Source: SIG565 sp045601525
Lineage (GTDB): Bacteria; Bacillota; Clostridia; Oscillospirales; Acutalibacteraceae
Reading direction: 5' to 3'
Assembly: GCA_045601525.1 (NCBI GenBank)
Contig: JAZRZR010000090.1
Coordinates: 1 to 25,762 of the forward strand
DNA length: 25,762 nucleotides
The translations under genes were made by a program, and so were the position numbers. The number at the start of each line of letters is the position of its first letter. Position 1 is the stretch's first letter. The notes under the pieces are model-generated. The model searched no databases. It was not told the origin of the DNA and saw only the letters and a program-made list of their open reading frames with translations. Below, piece by piece: positions 16,105 to 23,899 of this stretch.

Positions 16105-17706
16105 TTATAAGCCTGCCAGGGTGATATTATCGGCTATTTTGCGAAAAACCGGGGCGCCTGTAATGCCGCCTTGCTCATAATCTTCAATCATAATACAAAC
16201 GGCATATTTGGGATTTTCAAAAGGGAAAAAACCACAAAACCAAGAATTTTGAATGGTTCTTCCATCTTTTTTCCAACCTGTTTCGGCAGTAGCGGTTTTG
16301 CCTGCAGCAAAACAAAATTGCGGTTTTGCCTCTTTGCCTGTTCCGCTTTCCACTACCTCATACAAATAATTTTTAAGTGTTTTTGCGGTATGCTCGCTCA
16401 TTGCCCTTGTAGGAGAATTTTGTTCTTTTTTTATAAGAACACCGTCCTTAACACTACCCTCAATTATGCTCGGCAAATGATAAACTCCGCCGTTCGCAAT
16501 TGCCTCATATAGTGTTAAAATCGCCACGGGTGACAAAAGCAATTCGCCCTGTCCGATACTTAAATTCGCAAGAGCGGTGCTACTTGACTCAAGTTTTGTG
16601 ACACTCGGCAAACTACCTGTTTCAGTGCTAATACCGCCCAAATCTATGGAACTGCCAAAGGAAAGACTTGAGGCCATATTATTTATTGCCTTAGCACCTA
16701 AAAACTGTGATACGGTATAAAAAAATATATTACAAGATTCCTTTAGTGCTAACTGCAAATCCACCCTTCCGTGTCCTAAATAACTATGACATCTAAAACG
16801 GTGTTCATCAATATAAGTGCTTCCAAAACAGTTAGTTGAATAATTGACATATCGTTTATCCTCAAGTATTGCTGCCGCCACACAGGGCTTAAATGCCGAA
16901 CCAACATTATACAACGATATTGCTCTATTCATAAATGGCGAGTTGGGGCTTTCGAGATATTCGGCCACCTTTGACACATCATAGGTAGGCTTGCTTACCA
17001 TTGCCCTGATTTTACCGTTCCCTATCTCCATCACTGCCGCCGCACCGCAGTTTACCTCTTCCATAGCGTCAACTGTTATTTTTTGAATATTATTATTTAT
17101 TGTAAGGGCAATTCCGCTATTTTGAACAAGGGACGATTCATCAAACTCAGGTTCTATCCCCTCCAAAAGTTTTTTTGATGCATCAACTGCAAAATAAGCA
17201 CAAATATCATTATCACTAAAAAGTGTATCATCAAAAGCCTCTTCAATACCGCAGACACCGTGTCCTTCGGTATCTAAATAACCAATTAGCTGTGGCGCCG
17301 TTACACGAGGTGAATTATATTCATAAACCTCTTTGCAAATTATCCCGTCACAAACTATTTTTTCATCAACCCGAACAGCACACGGCTCGCCTTTTTTAAG
17401 TTTTTCGAGAACATTATCAAGTTCATCTCCCTGTAAAACTCCACTAATTGCAGTTATTGCCCTCGGGGTTGGTGAAACAATTGCCACTAATCTTTTAGTG
17501 GCATTTGTAATTCTCGTTAAATTGCAATCAAATATTGTGCCTCGCGCCGTGCCAATCTTCACCTTATAACTGTTTTGAGAACGCCAAACCGACTGATAAT
17601 CCATTTTATTTATAACAAAAACTCGCGCCACACAGCAAAGCATCACAGCCGTAATCAAAATATATACCGTTAAAATCCTCCAATGAATTTTGAATTTAGC
17701 ACCCAT
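16105..17706 (-). CDS. Class B penicillin-binding protein (D,D-transpeptidase)
   Basis: Membrane-anchored peptidoglycan cross-linking enzyme of the FtsI/PbpA group. The 533-aa protein has a single N-terminal membrane segment (about 10-33), a reduced non-penicillin-binding domain (about 50-190) and the transpeptidase domain (about 195-533). The acyl-enzyme Ser is in SAFK (270-273), the second motif is SCN (324-326) and the third reads KTA (470-472) in place of the usual KTG. It is shorter than SpoVD/PBP2 and has no PASTA domains, resembling PbpA-type elongation or sporulation PBPs. Its ATG directly follows the T run of a terminator hairpin. The only SD-like bases (AAAGGCGG) form the 3' arm of that hairpin. 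I cannot tell whether it acts in division, elongation or the spore. Confidence 0.88.
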   Translation of the reverse strand: MGAKFKIHWRILTVYILITAVMLCCVARVFVINKMDYQSVWRSQNSYKVKIGTARGTIFDCNLTRITNATKRLVAIVSPTPRAITAISGVLQGDELDNVLEKLKKGEPCAVRVDEKIVCDGIICKEVYEYNSPRVTAPQLIGYLDTEGHGVCGIEEAFDDTLFSDNDICAYFAVDASKKLLEGIEPEFDESSLVQNSGIALTINNNIQKITVDAMEEVNCGAAAVMEIGNGKIRAMVSKPTYDVSKVAEYLESPNSPFMNRAISLYNVGSAFKPCVAAAILEDKRYVNYSTNCFGSTYIDEHRFRCHSYLGHGRVDLQLALKESCNIFFYTVSQFLGAKAINNMASSLSFGSSIDLGGISTETGSLPSVTKLESSSTALANLSIGQGELLLSPVAILTLYEAIANGGVYHLPSIIEGSVKDGVLIKKEQNSPTRAMSEHTAKTLKNYLYEVVESGTGKEAKPQFCFAAGKTATAETGWKKDGRTIQNSWFCGFFPFENPKYAVCIMIEDYEQGGITGAPVFRKIADNITLAGL

Positions 17707-17749
17707 AAAAAACCGCCTTTCAGGTGTATTATTACCTGAAAGGCGGTTT
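17707..17749 (-). terminator. Strong hairpin terminator between the U32 and PBP genes
   Basis: A perfect 16-bp stem (arms 17734-17749 and 17710-17725) with an 8-base loop, followed on the minus strand by a run of six T that ends exactly at the PBP start codon. It begins 7 bases after the U32 stop. It most simply ends the thyX-mltG-U32 transcript, but it also occupies the whole space where a PBP ribosome site should be. Confidence 0.85.
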
Positions 17750-17756
17750 GTATAAT

Positions 17757-18986
17757 TTATATTTCTTTTATTCTTAAAAGCGAGCCTTTTTTTACCTCTC
17801 GTTCAAAAGGTATAAGCACCTGCATCATAGGATGAGGTGCCACCTCAATGGCCTCGCCCTTTATATCGTAAAGCTCATCTGCCTTTAGAAAAAACGGCTT
17901 GCTGTTTGGCTCCAAGCAATCAAACTCCTGACCCTTGAAAAACTTATTTTTGACAGTAGCAATTATTTTCCCATCCTTATAGCCGTCGACCACACAGCCA
18001 ACTGCATAGTCTCTTACATATCCTGCATTGGCATAGGTTTGAGAATTCTCGGGGCGTCCAAAGAAAAAGCCTGTTGAATAGTTGCGGTGGCTGATTTTAT
18101 TGAGTTCTTCCTTTACCCAAACGGGAAGTTGCCATTCGCCCTTGCTTTCCTTTAGGCTATCAAGTGCGCCTCTATAAGCGTTTGTGGTAACCGCAACATA
18201 ATAGTGTGACTTTGCTCTGCCCTCTATTTTTATACTGTCAACCCCCGCATCTCGAAGCTTATCAAGATGCTCGGCCATACATAAATCATTCGCGTTGAGT
18301 ATGTATGTACCCTTGTCGGTTTCGGTAATGTCAAAGAACTGACCGGGTCTCTTTTCTTCCATAAGAGAATAACTCCAACGGCAAGGTTGAGCGCAATCTC
18401 CCCTATTAGCATCTCTACCTGTCATATAACTCGAGAGCAAGCATCGTGCCGAAAAAGATACACACATAGCGCCGTGAGCAAAGGCTTCTATTTCAAGTTC
18501 TTTAGGCGTTTTTGCTCTAATTTGAGCAATCTCTTCCAAAGACAATTCACGAGCCAAAACAATTCGTTTTGCTCCCATATCATAAAAAGCATTTGCCGTT
18601 TCGTAATTTACGATACCCGATTGCACCGATATGTGCAAATCCACATTGGGTGCATATTTCTTAACAAGACCCATAGTGCCAATATCCGAAGCAATTATTG
18701 CATCGGCGCCCATATCGGCAACAAGTTCCAAAAAATTAGGCAATCTTGCTATTTCATCATTATGAGGCAGCACATTGCAGGCAATATGCACCTTCACGCC
18801 CCTTTCGTGAGCGTATTTTATACCTTCACGCAAATCATCCTCACCAAAATTTGAGGCCGCTGTGCGCATACCAAATTCCTCGCCTGCAAGATATACTGCG
18901 TCGGCGCCAAAATCAACTGCGCCTTTTAGTCTTACTATGTCCCCCGCCGGACAAAGCAATTCGGGTACTTTTATATTAGTCTTCAT
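17757..18986 (-). CDS. Peptidase U32 family protein, TrhP-like tRNA hydroxylation factor
   Basis: U32-family protein. Its best-characterised bacterial relatives (TrhP; Bacillus YrrN/YrrO) are needed for 5-hydroxyuridine formation at the tRNA wobble base, while older literature calls the family collagenase-like proteases. The 409-aa protein has a TIM-barrel start (PELLCPAGD), the U32 signature with EAFAHGAMCVS (167-177), and Cys at 175, 182, 198 and 202, fitting an Fe-S site in SARCLLSS and GDCAQPCRW. The C-terminal beta domain is present. It overlaps mltG by 11 bases. The mltG-U32 adjacency parallels Bacillus yrrL-yrrN-yrrO and favours the TrhP interpretation over a protease. Confidence 0.85.
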   Translation of the reverse strand: MKTNIKVPELLCPAGDIVRLKGAVDFGADAVYLAGEEFGMRTAASNFGEDDLREGIKYAHERGVKVHIACNVLPHNDEIARLPNFLELVADMGADAIIASDIGTMGLVKKYAPNVDLHISVQSGIVNYETANAFYDMGAKRIVLARELSLEEIAQIRAKTPKELEIEAFAHGAMCVSFSARCLLSSYMTGRDANRGDCAQPCRWSYSLMEEKRPGQFFDITETDKGTYILNANDLCMAEHLDKLRDAGVDSIKIEGRAKSHYYVAVTTNAYRGALDSLKESKGEWQLPVWVKEELNKISHRNYSTGFFFGRPENSQTYANAGYVRDYAVGCVVDGYKDGKIIATVKNKFFKGQEFDCLEPNSKPFFLKADELYDIKGEAIEVAPHPMMQVLIPFEREVKKGSLLRIKEI

Positions 18987-20127
18987 ATATCCAATTATTC
19001 TCTCTTTGTAATTTTGCTATTGTTGAATTATGTGCCGAAAGGCTTGTATTGTAATAAAAGTTCATCGACTTATCGGTGACAAAATAGGTGGCGTTTTGAT
19101 TTTTGTTAGGATAAATAGCCGCCTCAATCGCCTTAAGGGATGGACTGCAAAGAGGACCGACCGGCAATCCTTTACAAACATAGGTGTTATACGAGCCATT
19201 TCCATACGGGTATTTCCTTGTGGGAGATGAGCCCAAAGTTGCAAATTCTTTGCTATCTAAACGATTATAAAAAACCTGTGCGACATTACTCATTTCATTA
19301 GGTGCGCCACTTGCCTCAAGTTCTACGATAGATGCCATTGTAAGAATTTCGTGCAAGGTATAACCCGACTGTTTGATTGCATTAAGTTTTTCTTCGCCTA
19401 ATACTTCCTCGGTTCTATCAAGCATTCTTTTAACTGCTAAATGAGCACATTCTTTAGAATCATAGGAATAGAAATAATAGGTATCCGGGAAAAGATAGCC
19501 TTCAAAACGATAGTGAACCATCTTTGCAGGGATATCCTTAATAAAAGAATTATCGAACTCACCGAAGTTTATTTCATACTTAAAATCACTTGCTGTGCAA
19601 ACTCCTGCTTCTTCAAGCAATTCGGCAATTTGGTCAACCGATGCCATTTCGGGAATTGTAACAAGTTTTGAAACGCCCGAAGCGCCCGTATCCATAAGCA
19701 TTTCGGCCAATCCTTCGTAACCAATTTCATTATTAAAGGTATAAACCCCAAAAGAATATTTACCATCATAGCCCTTAACCTTTGAAAAAACTCTAAAGGC
19801 AATCTCACTATTGATAGCTCCCGCCTCTTTAAGTTCAGTTGCGATTTGACGGGTGCTCATACCCCTTTCAATCTCAACCACAACCTCACGGCCACGGGAG
19901 GCACCTATTCCGAAATATTCACCCGTAAAAACAATTATTGCGGCCGAAAGCGCCACCGACAATATAACAATCAGGGTAACCCATATTACCGATTTTAGAA
20001 TCATCTTCTTTTTCTTGCGGTTTTTACGCTTTAATCTATCTCGCTTAATGGTTTTTACAATATCCTCGGGCTCTTCAAGAATTTCAGAGGTGTTCTCAAA
20101 AAACTCGCCCTCAAACTTACCTTCCAT
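18976..20127 (-). CDS. mltG: Endolytic murein transglycosylase MltG
   Basis: Inner-membrane YceG-like lytic transglycosylase that cleaves nascent glycan strands and sets chain length. The 383-aa protein has a charged cytosolic N-terminus (about 1-42) with a lysine/arginine cluster, one membrane segment (about 43-68) and a LysM-like subdomain (about 80-150). In the catalytic YceG domain EGYLFPDTYYF (209-219) precedes the catalytic Glu of ASIVELEA (E269). The KGLPVGPLCSPS stretch is the family's C-terminal signature. The ATG has an AGGAG SD 9 bases after the DJ-1 stop. The next gene overlaps its end. Confidence 0.94.
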   Translation of the reverse strand: MEGKFEGEFFENTSEILEEPEDIVKTIKRDRLKRKNRKKKKMILKSVIWVTLIVILSVALSAAIIVFTGEYFGIGASRGREVVVEIERGMSTRQIATELKEAGAINSEIAFRVFSKVKGYDGKYSFGVYTFNNEIGYEGLAEMLMDTGASGVSKLVTIPEMASVDQIAELLEEAGVCTASDFKYEINFGEFDNSFIKDIPAKMVHYRFEGYLFPDTYYFYSYDSKECAHLAVKRMLDRTEEVLGEEKLNAIKQSGYTLHEILTMASIVELEASGAPNEMSNVAQVFYNRLDSKEFATLGSSPTRKYPYGNGSYNTYVCKGLPVGPLCSPSLKAIEAAIYPNKNQNATYFVTDKSMNFYYNTSLSAHNSTIAKLQRENNWIYED

Positions 20128-20136
20128 ACGCTACTC

Positions 20137-20676
20137 CTATTGGCATTTCATACCTATTTTAATTTCTTTTGCAATTTGCTCGTCTTTTAGATATTTTATT
20201 ATCTCATATCCAAATTCAACAGCAGCACCGGGGCCGCATGCGGTTATTATATTCCCATCACAAGCCGTAGCCGAACCGGTTACAATTGCACCATCAAGGT
20301 CCTTTTCAAAGCCATCATAACAGGTGGCGTTTTTATTGTTAAGAAGTCCCAAATGTCCTAAAATAGAGGGTGCGGCGCAAATTGCCGCCACCAAACCGCC
20401 CTTTTGTGCGGTTTGCTTTATTTGTTCCTTAACAATAAAACTTTTTTCGAGATTTAGTGTGCCCGGCATACCGCCCGGCAAAACTACTGCAGTGGCCTCT
20501 TCGGCAATTTCTTTTTCGGTTATATCAGCAACCACCGATATATTGTGTGCGCCTGTGACAACCAATTTTTCACCAACTGCAACCATCTCACAAGGAATAT
20601 TTGCTCTTCTTAACATATCTACAACACACAAGGCTTCAATCTCCTCGAAGCCTTGTGCTAAAAAAACATATACCAT
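20137..20676 (-). CDS. DJ-1/PfpI family protein
   Basis: Class I glutamine-amidotransferase-like protein of the DJ-1/YajL group; proposed family roles include protein/nucleotide deglycation and oxidative-stress protection, but these are debated. The 179-aa length is typical. The conserved acidic residue lies in GFEEIEA (10-16), LPGGMPG is at 67-73, and the nucleophile elbow AAICAAPS has the reactive Cys at 100. Its start overlaps the stop of the thymidylate-kinase gene by one base (TAATG), so they are coupled. There is no evident link to thymidylate metabolism beyond cotranscription. Confidence 0.88.
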   Translation of the reverse strand: MVYVFLAQGFEEIEALCVVDMLRRANIPCEMVAVGEKLVVTGAHNISVVADITEKEIAEEATAVVLPGGMPGTLNLEKSFIVKEQIKQTAQKGGLVAAICAAPSILGHLGLLNNKNATCYDGFEKDLDGAIVTGSATACDGNIITACGPGAAVEFGYEIIKYLKDEQIAKEIKIGMKCQ

Positions 20677-21338
20677 TAAAGAATTTCCTTTACCTTATTA
20701 TAAATTTCAGCGGCAATTTGCTCAATAGATTTCGGCTCGCCGTTTTCGGCACAGGATATAATTTGCCAACCCGAAAATTCAGCCGTGAAAAGAGCCGAAT
20801 TTCTACAGTGTGCCAAGTATTCAACATCCTTTTCGTGAATATCCTTTTTGGCTTCATCATCATTATAACGCTTTGCCAATAACTTTTGAGAAACTTCGGT
20901 TGGCATATCAAGAAATATTACCAAATCGGGTTTTGGAATACCGATTTTATTGTATTCAAAATCATAAAGCCAACCAAGGAATGCCTCCCACTCCTCTTTG
21001 GGAAGTTTAGAGGCTTGATGCACGGCGTTTGAGGTGGTATATCTGCCGGCAACAACAACACCGCCGTCATTATAAAAATTACCCCAATCGGTTTTATAAG
21101 AGGCATAACGGTCAACCGCATAAAATGTTGATGCGGCAAATGCATTTACATCATCCGCCTTTTGACCAAACCGACCACCCAAATACATTTTTACAAGGGC
21201 GCTTGAATCACTGTCATAATTAGGAAAAGAAACTGTTTTACATTCTATACCATCTTTTGCAAGCGATAAAGGCAAAATCTCAAGTTGTGTTGATTTGCCG
21301 CTACCGTCAAGCCCCTCAATTACAATAAGTTTGCCCAT
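20676..21338 (-). CDS. Thymidylate kinase family protein
   Basis: Likely dTMP kinase (dTMP + ATP to dTDP + ADP). The 220-aa protein has the P-loop GLDGSGKST (9-17), a FPNYDSDSSALV segment where enterobacterial Tmk has TREPGG, DRYASY near 96, and GRYTTSNAVHQ where the family usually has DRYxxSxxAYQ. VIFLDMPTEVS is the later core strand. It is therefore a divergent type, closer in style to FPxR-type enzymes. Its position two bases after thyX, the enzyme that makes dTMP, supports the dTMP assignment. A deoxynucleoside kinase remains possible. Confidence 0.82.
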   Translation of the reverse strand: MGKLIVIEGLDGSGKSTQLEILPLSLAKDGIECKTVSFPNYDSDSSALVKMYLGGRFGQKADDVNAFAASTFYAVDRYASYKTDWGNFYNDGGVVVAGRYTTSNAVHQASKLPKEEWEAFLGWLYDFEYNKIGIPKPDLVIFLDMPTEVSQKLLAKRYNDDEAKKDIHEKDVEYLAHCRNSALFTAEFSGWQIISCAENGEPKSIEQIAAEIYNKVKEIL

Positions 21339-21339
21339 T

Positions 21340-22116
21340 TTATTTACCCTTTATTTCCATGTTTTTATAGAATTCTTTTATTTCCTTTGCCTTACCGCAA
21401 GACATTTTGCCCTCGGGGCAAGGTCCCGACACACAAGGCGGACCTGCTTTTCTAAAAATTTCAGGCGCAACCTCTTTTACGAGAGCCAACATTTGATTGG
21501 CAACATCCTGAATTTCCCATTGAGCGCGATTACAGCAGCGATGCCTAAAGAAATTAAGCAAACTACGGCAGTTCATTGTAAGTATCATTTTGGTCTCACA
21601 AGCATTAGGAAGCACAAAGCGAGCATCCTCTATCGCCTTTTTTTCAGCCATACGGGCGGCAGTTTTTTCATCCTTACCCTCGGCCAAGAAGGCCTTTTTA
21701 TGCTTTTCTTTTAATATTTCGGTGATTTGGTCATACCTTTCTTGGTCCTCACGCATTGCCTGTTTGAAAATCTCCAATGCCTCAGGCACTGCTGCAATTT
21801 CAGGCGGTGTTACAAATTCAAAACTGTTTTCGGCAACATAGCGTTGGCTTTGAACCGAGAAGGATGCCATTCTATGTCTCGTAATTTGGGCCAAAAGAGC
21901 ACGGGAAACACCTTCGATGCCAAATGTGAATGAAGCGTGTTCAATAGGGCTTTCGTGACCTATTTCGGAAAGCATCTCAACAAAGGATGCCACCTTTTCA
22001 TCGGTGAGCCCCTGATGTACTGTTTCAATTGATGATGGACTATAACATAATTTTGCCGCACAAGCAATGGTGCGCTCGGGGTCCGGGGTATGTGCAATTA
22101 AGGTAACCTTAGGCAT
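21340..22116 (-). CDS. thyX: Flavin-dependent thymidylate synthase ThyX
   Basis: FAD-dependent thymidylate synthase that makes dTMP from dUMP with methylene-THF and NAD(P)H, replacing ThyA. The 258-aa protein carries the diagnostic RHRMAS motif (80-85, consensus RHRxxS) followed by SQRY, the EHASFTFGIEGVSRA segment, and LRHRC-like FRHRCCNRAQW near 197. The C-terminal tail with several Cys (CVSGPCPEGKMSCGK) is an addition common in clostridial copies and might bind metal. It is the first gene behind a near-perfect promoter, with an AAGGAG SD 10 bases from the ATG. Confidence 0.95.
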   Translation of the reverse strand: MPKVTLIAHTPDPERTIACAAKLCYSPSSIETVHQGLTDEKVASFVEMLSEIGHESPIEHASFTFGIEGVSRALLAQITRHRMASFSVQSQRYVAENSFEFVTPPEIAAVPEALEIFKQAMREDQERYDQITEILKEKHKKAFLAEGKDEKTAARMAEKKAIEDARFVLPNACETKMILTMNCRSLLNFFRHRCCNRAQWEIQDVANQMLALVKEVAPEIFRKAGPPCVSGPCPEGKMSCGKAKEIKEFYKNMEIKGK

Positions 22117-22160
22117 AGATTATACACTCCTTAAAACCAACATTTTTATCTATTGAAACA

Positions 22161-22189
22161 ATTATACCAAAAATTTAGTTCCATATCAA
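22161..22189 (-). promoter_or_regulatory. Sigma-A promoter for the thyX operon
   Basis: Minus strand TTGATA (22184-22189), a 17-base spacer ending in TGG, then TATAAT (22161-22166), 44 bases before the thyX ATG. The -10 box is perfect and the spacing ideal. This is the best promoter in the window. Confidence 0.8.
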
Positions 22190-22237
22190 TTAAAAATTTT
22201 ACATTATTATTTAATTTTTTATAAAAAAAGACTTTTT

Positions 22238-22266
22238 TTGTTGTGGGTTTTGTGTTATTATATAGT
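22238..22266 (+). promoter_or_regulatory. Probable promoter of the prs-like gene
   Basis: Plus strand TTGTTG (22238-22243), 17-base spacer, TATAGT (22261-22266), 26 bases before the ATG, with a GGGGGA SD between. The -35 box is weak. It is back-to-back with the thyX promoter in the 176-base divergent region 22117-22292, which otherwise shows only AT-rich sequence. Confidence 0.5.
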
Positions 22267-22292
22267 TAATAAAATATCTTGGGGGAATTAAA

Positions 22293-23423
22293 ATGGCTTC
22301 TATTAGTTTCAAGCACACACCTCACGGCGATTTAGCAATCATTAGTATGCGTGGTTGTGAGGATATTTCTGCAAAGGTTGATTACTACCTTAAACAATGG
22401 CGCAACACCACAGAGGATGAGTCCTTTGTAATCAATGCTAACTGTCCGCGTTTTGGTTCAGGCGAGGCAAAGGGTGTTCTTGAGCATACCGCTCGCGGCC
22501 TTGACGCTTACATAATTTGTGACTGCTTTAATCACGGCGTCACCTACAAAATGTACGGACAAACCGTTCCTATGAGTCCCGATGACCATTACCAAGACCT
22601 AAAGCGTATCATTGCCGCTTTCGGTGGTAAGGCAAGCCGTATAACAGTTATTATGCCGATGCTCTATGAGGGCAGACAGCACCGCAGAACCAAAAGAGAA
22701 TCTCTTGACTGTGCTATTGCTCTTCAAGAGCTTATAAATATGGGTGTTAAAAACATCATCACCTTTGATGCACACGACCCCCGAGTTCAAAACGCAATCC
22801 CGCTTGATGGCTTTGATAATGTACAAGCTACCTATCAAATGATTAAGGCATTGCTTAAGAATGTTGATGATGTTAGTCTTGACCGTGACCATACTATGAT
22901 TGTTTCCCCCGACGAAGGCGGTATGGGTCGTTGTATTTACTACTCCTCTATTTTAGGTCTTGAGCTCGGTATGTTCTACAAGCGCCGTAATTATTCTATA
23001 ATTGTCAACGGCAAAAACCCCATCGAAGCACACGAATTCCTCGGTGCCGATGTTAAGGGGAAGGACTTGATTTTGGTTGACGATATGATTTCTTCGGGCG
23101 AGAGTATGCTTGATATTGCTGAGCGTCTTAAGAAGCGCGGAGCTAAGCGTATATTTGTATTTGCGACCTTTGGTTTGTTTGTTGAGGGCTACGAGAAGTT
23201 TGATGAGTATTACAATAACGGCTACATCGATAAGGTGTTCACTACAAACCTTATTTATAACGAGCCCGAGCTTTTAAGCAAGCCTTGGTACTGCAATGTT
23301 AATATGTCTAAATACATTGCCCTTTTGGTTGATACTCTTAACTGCGATAACTCAATCAGCCACCTTCTTAACCCTGCCGACAGAATTAAGAAGATTGTTT
23401 CTGAGTACAACAAAAACAAATAA
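22293..23423 (+). CDS. Ribose-phosphate pyrophosphokinase-like protein (long, divergent form)
   Basis: Homologue of PRPP synthetase (ribose-5-P + ATP to PRPP + AMP). At 376 aa it is about 60 longer than canonical Prs. Recognisable parts are FGSGEAKGVLEHTARGLD (54-71), matching the FxDGExxVxIxESVRGxD region; GRQHRRTKRE (127-136) in place of the usual ARQDRK catalytic loop; TFDAHD (157-162) for DLHA; and the PRPP-binding loop VDDMISSGES (262-271). A longer N-terminus and inserts account for the extra length. It is the only plus-strand gene in the window, transcribed alone, with its own promoter, a GGGGG SD and a terminator. It is probably functional in PRPP chemistry, but identical activity is not proven by these motifs. 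Confidence 0.82.
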   Translation: MASISFKHTPHGDLAIISMRGCEDISAKVDYYLKQWRNTTEDESFVINANCPRFGSGEAKGVLEHTARGLDAYIICDCFNHGVTYKMYGQTVPMSPDDHYQDLKRIIAAFGGKASRITVIMPMLYEGRQHRRTKRESLDCAIALQELINMGVKNIITFDAHDPRVQNAIPLDGFDNVQATYQMIKALLKNVDDVSLDRDHTMIVSPDEGGMGRCIYYSSILGLELGMFYKRRNYSIIVNGKNPIEAHEFLGADVKGKDLILVDDMISSGESMLDIAERLKKRGAKRIFVFATFGLFVEGYEKFDEYYNNGYIDKVFTTNLIYNEPELLSKPWYCNVNMSKYIALLVDTLNCDNSISHLLNPADRIKKIVSEYNKNK

Positions 23424-23431
23424 CAACGCAA

Positions 23432-23465
23432 AAAGAAAAACCGTGGTTAATCCACGGTTTTTTTA
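23432..23465. terminator. Bidirectional terminator between prs-like and S24/S26 genes
   Basis: A 9-bp stem (23438-23446 with 23452-23460, loop ttaat) is flanked by an A run on the left and a T run (to 23465) on the right, so it can end transcription from both convergent genes. The stop codon of the minus-strand peptidase gene (23447-23449) lies in the loop. Confidence 0.85.
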
Positions 23466-23899
23466 TTTCTTAAAAATTTCCTTTTGGTACGCCTTAGAAA
23501 AACTGTCATAAAATTACACCTTAAAATACAATAAAGCCTGTATTTAAGGCTATTGGGGGTGTAATTTGTGCCACGGCTTCTAAAGCTTGATAGCACACCG
23601 ATTATCATATCATCGGTAATGCCGTACTCGTTTGTAAGGGTATTATCCCCTCGCATTACATAGCCATTTTTGTTTTTGCGGATAACCCTATGCAAAATAA
23701 ATTTACCGTCTTGATTTTTATAAAGCGGCACATCGTATTTTTTGAGAGGCTTATCGGTTTTCTTAAGGGTTACTGTATCAAGGCCGTTCCTAAGCATCGG
23801 CCACATACTTCTTCCCCTTGGGGTGAATGTAACCTCACCGCCAGAAGCCAAAATCTCCTCCATAACAGGAAGCATTTCTGATATACTTACATCAGGCAT
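23447..23899 (-). CDS. Small S24/S26-type serine peptidase-like protein
   Basis: A 150-aa protein with the core of the S24/S26 (LexA/signal peptidase) fold: GRSMWPM (29-35) with the presumed nucleophile Ser31, LHRVI (69-73) with His70 where SipW/ER-type signal peptidases place the general-base His, and GDN (84-86). Unlike signal peptidase I it has no N-terminal membrane helix or signal peptide. The C-terminal 30 residues are strongly basic (FLRRTKRKFLRNKK) and could bind membrane or nucleic acid. It overlaps the HPr-kinase-like gene by one base (TAATG), implying joint function. The substrate is unknown. Similar kinase/peptidase pairs occur in RiPP-type loci and in unlinked clostridial pairs (general knowledge, not shown here). 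Confidence 0.75.
   Translation of the reverse strand: MPDVSISEMLPVMEEILASGGEVTFTPRGRSMWPMLRNGLDTVTLKKTDKPLKKYDVPLYKNQDGKFILHRVIRKNKNGYVMRGDNTLTNEYGITDDMIIGVLSSFRSRGTNYTPNSLKYRLYCILRCNFMTVFLRRTKRKFLRNKKTVD

Noticed and set aside
18387..18854. 155-aa plus-strand ORF opposite the U32 gene
   Set aside because: Antisense to the conserved U32 signature region; Cys/His/Ser-rich with no domain.
19853..20320. 155-aa plus-strand ORF spanning the mltG/DJ-1 junction
   Set aside because: Antisense to two real genes; Ser/Ile-rich composition with no motif and no SD.
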